Shown: positions 59,960-64,000 of the stretch, one piece after another
How positions within the stretch are numbered: position 1 is the first letter of the stretch
Layout of the letters: each line of letters begins with the position of its first letter
Assembly (NCBI RefSeq): GCF_900476395.1
Contig: NZ_UIHB01000002.1
Coordinates: 310,001-374,000, forward strand
Length of the DNA stretch: 64,000 nucleotides
Direction: 5' to 3'
Source: Xanthomonas euroxanthea
GTDB taxonomy: Bacteria > Pseudomonadota > Gammaproteobacteria > Xanthomonadales > Xanthomonadaceae
Program-made: the position numbers and the translations under genes
The notes under the pieces: model-generated
What the model saw: the letters and a program-made list of their open reading frames with translations, nothing else
What the model was told of the DNA's origin: nothing
Databases searched by the model: none

Positions 59960-60769
59960 ATGCGTCGATCCATCCTATCCGCTGCGGCAGCCGTCGTCCT
60001 AACCGCGTGCGGGGGCGGAAACACCCAGTCCAGTGTTCAAGCGCCCGGAGCGGAGGAAACGGCCAAGACGAAGGCCCTGGAAACGGGTGCAGCAGTGATG
60101 CAGGATCGGCCGCCGATCGATGCCGTCAACGCCTACCTGGACGGCTTTCATTTCTACAATGGTCAGATGAAGGCGCAGATGGAGGCGCATCACTACTGCT
60201 CAATCCTCAATGAGGATGTCATCCAGTGCACCATCTACGATGGCAATGTGAAAGACGCCAAGCTCATGGGCGTGGAGTACATCATCAGCGAGAAGCTGTT
60301 CGCGGGCCTGCCTGAGCAGGAGAAGGCGCTCTGGCATAGCCACGTCCAGGAGGTGACATCGGGGCAGCTGGTCGCGCCAGGGATCCCGGAGATGGCCGAG
60401 CATGAACTCATGGAAAAGCTCATCCGCACGTACGGGAAAACCTGGCACACCTGGCACACCGACTTGGACAAGGACCTTCCGCGAGGCATGCCGCAGTTGA
60501 TGATGGGCTTCACTGCCGATGGCCAAGCGAACCCGGAGATGGTGGCCACTCGCGATGCGCGGCTTGGCGTCAGTAGCGAGGACAAGCGAAAGCGTCGCGC
60601 CGATATCCCCGTGCCGAACATAGATCCGGGGGCAGACGCCTGGCAGCAGGGGACGGTGATCCAAATCCAGGACCCAAGCGGTGGACACGCGCACGGAGCC
60701 GAGAGCCGGGATAAGCAGCCCTCCGATCGGAAGGAGAACGCGACGTCCAATGGTTCGACCGACCGGTAG
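59960..60769 (+). CDS. DUF1264-family lipoprotein
   Basis: A 269-residue protein from the ATG at 59960 (ribosome site GGGAGAG), with a signal and lipobox LTAC. The core has AYLDGFHFYNGQMKAQMEAH, EDVIQCTIYDG and EKALWHSHVQEVTSG, as in the DUF1264/OBAP family. The C-terminus is polar and low in complexity. Envelope protein of unknown role. Confidence 0.82.
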   Translation: MRRSILSAAAAVVLTACGGGNTQSSVQAPGAEETAKTKALETGAAVMQDRPPIDAVNAYLDGFHFYNGQMKAQMEAHHYCSILNEDVIQCTIYDGNVKDAKLMGVEYIISEKLFAGLPEQEKALWHSHVQEVTSGQLVAPGIPEMAEHELMEKLIRTYGKTWHTWHTDLDKDLPRGMPQLMMGFTADGQANPEMVATRDARLGVSSEDKRKRRADIPVPNIDPGADAWQQGTVIQIQDPSGGHAHGAESRDKQPSDRKENATSNGSTDR

Positions 60770-61014
60770 CTGTGGAGTGCCTGAGTGGGACGTGGTCGGC
60801 CACACCCGGCGCACGCTCCGCTCGCATGGTGCTTGCAGTCTGTTGATAGGGGCCGCTGGGTGACGCGGGTCCTCGCCAAGCTTGGACCATCGTGCATGAA
60901 GCGGATCTCGTAAACGCGGCTCTTCTGCGCGTTTTATCTACCCCTGCTGGCCCCGGCAAAGTGACAAGACAGGGGACATGTGGATGATCAGCAAAGCGGG
61001 ACGGCCTGACTCCC

Positions 61015-61659
61015 TCAATCGCCCGTCTGGCTGTGCGGGGCGGCCAGTGGTTTTGACTGAGGCGAGTCCTTCTGGCGTAGGAAGATGGTCAAGATGACCA
61101 ATGAGAGCACAGCCAAAAATTCGCTTTGCCAGTTCTGGAAGGACTCGAACCAGAAGCTGCTGCTCCAGAGGTGTTCCCAGCACGTGGGGGCAGGCTGTCC
61201 AAGCGCCACCTGCTCATCCACTTCCGCACGCCAGCTGCCCGCCAGGTGCAAGGAGAAGCTCATGAGGAACAGGGCCCCGAAGGCAATTGCCAGGGAATGA
61301 CCATACAAGGTCTTCCAGATCCCACCTTTGCGAACGGCCCAAGGCGTCGTTCCAGCCTCGATGCGCTGTTTTTCCTGAGCTTCGTCCAAGGGGCGTGATT
61401 CAGCCGAGCCCTTCTGGCGGAGGCTGACGGTCAGCAGGACATACATGCCCATCTGAAGAAACTCGCTTTCCCAGTTCTCGAAGGTGGCGCTGACGAAGTG
61501 CCCGCTGTGCAGGTAGTTCCACAGATCCAATGTCGCACGGTGTTTATCAGCGAGTTCTTGATTGTGTGCCAGGAAGCCGGTCCACACCTGGCCTCCAAAG
61601 AAGCAGAGAAGCAAGAAGAGGAGCACGATCGATAAGCCATTTCGTTTCCACATGCCCAT
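61015..61659 (-). CDS. DUF6766-type membrane protein
   Basis: A 214-residue protein with four TM segments (first NGLSIVLLFLLLCFFGGQVWTG split into one helix, then FLQMGMYVLLTVSLRQKGSA, SLAIAFGALFLMSFSLHLAG and FLAVLSLVILTIFLRQKDSP). The repeated ...F.NWESEFLQM/ FQNWQSEFLAV ...FLRQKxS pattern shows an internal duplication. Common beside ligD/catalase stress genes. The gaps at 60770-61014 and 61660-61943 show no clear gene. Confidence 0.78.
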   Translation of the reverse strand: MGMWKRNGLSIVLLFLLLCFFGGQVWTGFLAHNQELADKHRATLDLWNYLHSGHFVSATFENWESEFLQMGMYVLLTVSLRQKGSAESRPLDEAQEKQRIEAGTTPWAVRKGGIWKTLYGHSLAIAFGALFLMSFSLHLAGSWRAEVDEQVALGQPAPTCWEHLWSSSFWFESFQNWQSEFLAVLSLVILTIFLRQKDSPQSKPLAAPHSQTGD

Positions 61660-61943
61660 ACGCCCTAGAGGTAAGCGAGCGATCCTACGTTAGTCCCGCC
61701 AGCGCAGGAATTCGTGAAGGAGCGGCATCGCGTGCCGCCCCTCAACGGGCACTCCGGGATCTGGGAACCCTGCCGCGTTGATCAGGTCGGTGAGCATGGC
61801 GGGCTTGGGCAGGAGCGCCCATCGGTGGCGGCAGGGCAAGGCGACATGTGCAGCATCCACCGTTGATCCGCTTGTTGGTTTCGACGGGGCGTAAACAGGG
61901 CGTGTAGCACAGTGGCCTTACCAGCCATAAAGCCAGGAACCGC

Positions 61944-63020
61944 ATGAACCCGCCCGTCGAATACCGCCCCGATCTGGAAACGCCCAGCGTCAGTGAGCAG
62001 GAAACCATCCGTTCCCTGGAAGCGTTGTTCGTTGACATGGCAACGACCGTGGCTGAGAAGGAGGGGCATGCGCACCGCGCGGTCCATGCGAAAGGGCAGG
62101 GCCTGCTGACCGCCAAATTCACCGTGCTCAACGATCTGCCGGAAGAGCTACGGCAAGGCCTGTTCGCAGAACCCGGGCAATACGATTCATATATCCGCTT
62201 GTCATCGCCGCCTGCAGAACAGTTGAGCGATGCGGTTTCGACTCCGCGTGCGTTGGCGTTGAAGGTATTGGGCGTGAGTGGCGAGCGCGTGGAGGGTGGA
62301 GACGAAAAGCACAGTCAGGATTTTTTGATGGTCAATGGTCCTTCCTTCACCACGCCGGGTCCTGACGGTTTTCTGCGTAATTTTCGTGTTCTTGCGACGA
62401 CTACTGAGAAGGCGCCGCGTGCCAAGGCAGCGCTCTCAAAAGTGCTTCGAGGGGTGGAAAACAGCCTTGAGAAGATCGGCGCGGGAAGTGGCAGCATCAA
62501 GCAGCTGGGCGGGCAGCCGCAGATTCATCCGCTAGGCGAAACCTTCTTTTCGCAGGTGCCGTATCTCTACGGCCGCTATATCGCCAAGTTCTCGCTTGCG
62601 CCGGTGTCCAGCAACCTCCTCGCACTGGATGGTGAGGACGTGGGCGACTCCCAGGACGCGCAACGCGATGCCGTTCATCACGCCATCAGCACCCTGGACA
62701 GCCCCGCCGAGTGGGAGCTGCGCGTGCAGCTGTGCCGGGATGTGGACAAGATGCCGGTCGAGGATGCCTCGACGGAGTGGCCGCAATCCATCAGCCCCTT
62801 TGTCGCAGTGGCGCGTGTGGTCGTCGAGCGCCAGGCCGGCTGGGACGGGGAGAACTCGCAACGGCTGGAAGACCGCATCGCCTTCTCGCCGTGGCATGCC
62901 CTGGCCGCTCACCGGCCGCTGGGTGCCATCAACCGGGCGCGCCGTGTCGTGATGGCAGCATCACGCCGATTCCGTGCCGAGTTCAATCGCTGCCCGATCC
63001 ACGAGCCAACTGGCGTCTAG
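61944..63020 (+). CDS. Catalase-like haem protein
   Basis: A 358-residue catalase-superfamily protein of the short, monofunctional-like group. The distal histidine region reads HRAVHAKGQGLLTAKFTV, followed by SYIRLSSPPAEQLSD and a LMVNGPSFTTPGPDGFLRNF segment. The C-terminal Arg/Tyr proximal motif of classical catalases is not evident, so it may act as a peroxidase or organic peroxide scavenger. The 63021-63336 gap holds a GCTGGTG/CACCAGC dyad near 63190 and no gene. Confidence 0.82.
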   Translation: MNPPVEYRPDLETPSVSEQETIRSLEALFVDMATTVAEKEGHAHRAVHAKGQGLLTAKFTVLNDLPEELRQGLFAEPGQYDSYIRLSSPPAEQLSDAVSTPRALALKVLGVSGERVEGGDEKHSQDFLMVNGPSFTTPGPDGFLRNFRVLATTTEKAPRAKAALSKVLRGVENSLEKIGAGSGSIKQLGGQPQIHPLGETFFSQVPYLYGRYIAKFSLAPVSSNLLALDGEDVGDSQDAQRDAVHHAISTLDSPAEWELRVQLCRDVDKMPVEDASTEWPQSISPFVAVARVVVERQAGWDGENSQRLEDRIAFSPWHALAAHRPLGAINRARRVVMAASRRFRAEFNRCPIHEPTGV

Positions 63021-63336
63021 CGCGGTCGTTGCTTGACCTTGCCGTGTGGCCCCGATGCCTCCGCGTGGTCTGCGTGCCCCGGACTGCAGCTGCCAGCCAG
63101 GAGTGTTTGAGAACTCGCAAAAGATGGACGACGACGTCAGTCCACGTGGTGTGCCGGGGTTGGCCCGGCCCCCGTAGCAAGGACGTTGCTGGTGATAGCC
63201 CCTCTCCACCAGCGCTGCCGGTCGCGTCCAGCTGAATGCTGGACCCAGCCGGGCTGTCAGATCGAGACACCACTATCAAGAAGGACCGATCGCTGCCGCT
63301 AGGGACGCATCCCTAACGCAAGTAGCAGAGGTCGCC

Positions 63337-64000
63337 ATGTTTTTCTCCGACAGCCACAAGGTGGACGCGCTGACCAAAGCGGTCGATGCCACGTTGAACG
63401 GCGGCACTGCGCAATGGCCGAACAACGGGACGGCTCTGCTTCTCAGGAAGCTGGCCGAGTCCCTGCATGCGGCGCAACAGGAGCGCGATCTGGCACAGGC
63501 CCGGGCGGAAGAGGCGACGACCGCGTTGCGCCATCTGGAGGGGCGCTTCGAACTGGTCGCCAGCGGCACCACTGACGGGCTCTGGGATATCGGCGTCATC
63601 GGCGGAGATCCCACGCACCCGGACAGCCCGGTGTGGTGGTCGCCGCAGATGCGCCGGCTGCTGGGTTTTGCGTCCGAACAGGATTTCCCCAATGTCCTGG
63701 ACAGCTGGGTCGCGTGCCTGCACCCGGACGACAAGCAGCCGACGCTGGATGCCTTCGCGGCGCACCTTGCCGATCGCAGTGGTCGCACTCCCTACGACGT
63801 GGAAAACCGCCTGCGCCTGAAGTCCGGCGAATACCGCTGGTTCCGCGCATTCGGCACGACCGAGCGCGATGCGCAGGGCCTGCCGCTGCGTGTGGCCGGG
63901 TCGCTCACCGACATCACCGAGCGCCGTGAGCGGGAGCAGTTCCTCGACATCACGCTGACGCGCTTCGAGCTCGGCTCGCAGATGCTCAGCGATGGGTTGT
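63337..64000 (+). CDS. PAS-domain sensory protein, truncated by the window end
   Basis: The first 221 codons of a longer gene. A helical lead (residues 1-65, QQERDLAQARAEEATTALRH) is followed by a PAS fold-3 domain: FELVASGTTDGLWDIGVI, RRLLGFASEQDF, CLHPDDKQPTLDAF, RLRLKSGEYRWFRAFGTT and GSLTDITERRERE. The continuing part is probably a methyl-accepting or kinase/cyclase output. No TM segment in the visible part. Confidence 0.85.
   Translation, partial: MFFSDSHKVDALTKAVDATLNGGTAQWPNNGTALLLRKLAESLHAAQQERDLAQARAEEATTALRHLEGRFELVASGTTDGLWDIGVIGGDPTHPDSPVWWSPQMRRLLGFASEQDFPNVLDSWVACLHPDDKQPTLDAFAAHLADRSGRTPYDVENRLRLKSGEYRWFRAFGTTERDAQGLPLRVAGSLTDITERREREQFLDITLTRFELGSQMLSDGL

Noticed and set aside
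1-64000. CRISPR array or prophage structural genes
   Set aside because: No regularly spaced direct repeats and no capsid, tail or terminase proteins were seen.

Overview
The window is GC-rich DNA from a member of the Xanthomonadaceae/Lysobacteraceae. The strongest clue is two proteins ending in the Xanthomonadales VirD4-interacting domain (XVIPCD), the secretion tag for effectors of the bacteria-killing X-T4SS. No rRNA gene, intact tRNA gene or CRISPR array is visible. The genus cannot be fixed from the sequence.

Positions 1 to about 55,940 form an accessory island built from two related, colinear mobile elements lying head to tail. Element A covers about 1-26,223 and element B about 26,224-48,433 (or to 55,935 with the Rhs block). 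In the same order each carries: (i) a leftward 2-TM protein, lipoprotein and periplasmic protein, with a divergent XRE regulator; (ii) a cargo slot with HEPN-type genes; (iii) a leftward tyrosine integrase with a conserved promoter/operator and an AT-rich att-like region; (iv) a conserved non-coding segment and radC (intact in A, fossil in B); (v) an immunity gene followed by an XVIPCD effector; (vi) variable cargo; (vii) a mobilization block of TraD-like protein, oriT-like hairpin, MobA/MobL relaxase, small conserved ORF and NYN-LOTUS protein; (viii) optional cargo and a 137-bp end repeat finishing in a tRNA-Ser-like 3' end (26,087-26,223 and 55,799-55,935; a decayed copy at 48,341). The core genes are clearly diverged, so serial capture of related elements at one site fits better than a recent duplication.

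Cargo in A: HEPN protein plus trypsin-like protease, a papain/C39-like peptidase, Imm11-like immunity with an AHH nuclease effector, a UDG-fold protein, a TDT exporter/LysR/YncE set, and an Mrr endonuclease plus SF1 helicase. Cargo in B: two HEPN proteins (one AbiJ-like), a possible nuclease toxin, lipoprotein immunity with a zinc-metallopeptidase effector, a further HEPN protein, and an OLD ATPase-TOPRIM operon. An exported Rhs protein (48,636-53,408) with small membrane-protein or lipoprotein partners and displaced Rhs tips follows. Two broken integrases flank the right-hand end repeat.

From about 56.4 kb the sequence looks like ordinary chromosome with a stress/repair flavour: DUF892 ferritin-like protein, DUF3606 protein, three-domain DNA ligase D, DUF1264 lipoprotein, a DUF6766-type membrane protein, a catalase-like protein, and the start of a PAS sensory protein cut by the window end.

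The best candidate for an undescribed system is the composite element itself: a mobilizable island that pairs X-T4SS antibacterial effector/immunity cassettes with antiphage-type cargo around a fixed relaxase/NYN-LOTUS block. The HEPN-protease pair at 1,621-3,861 is the best single candidate defence operon.
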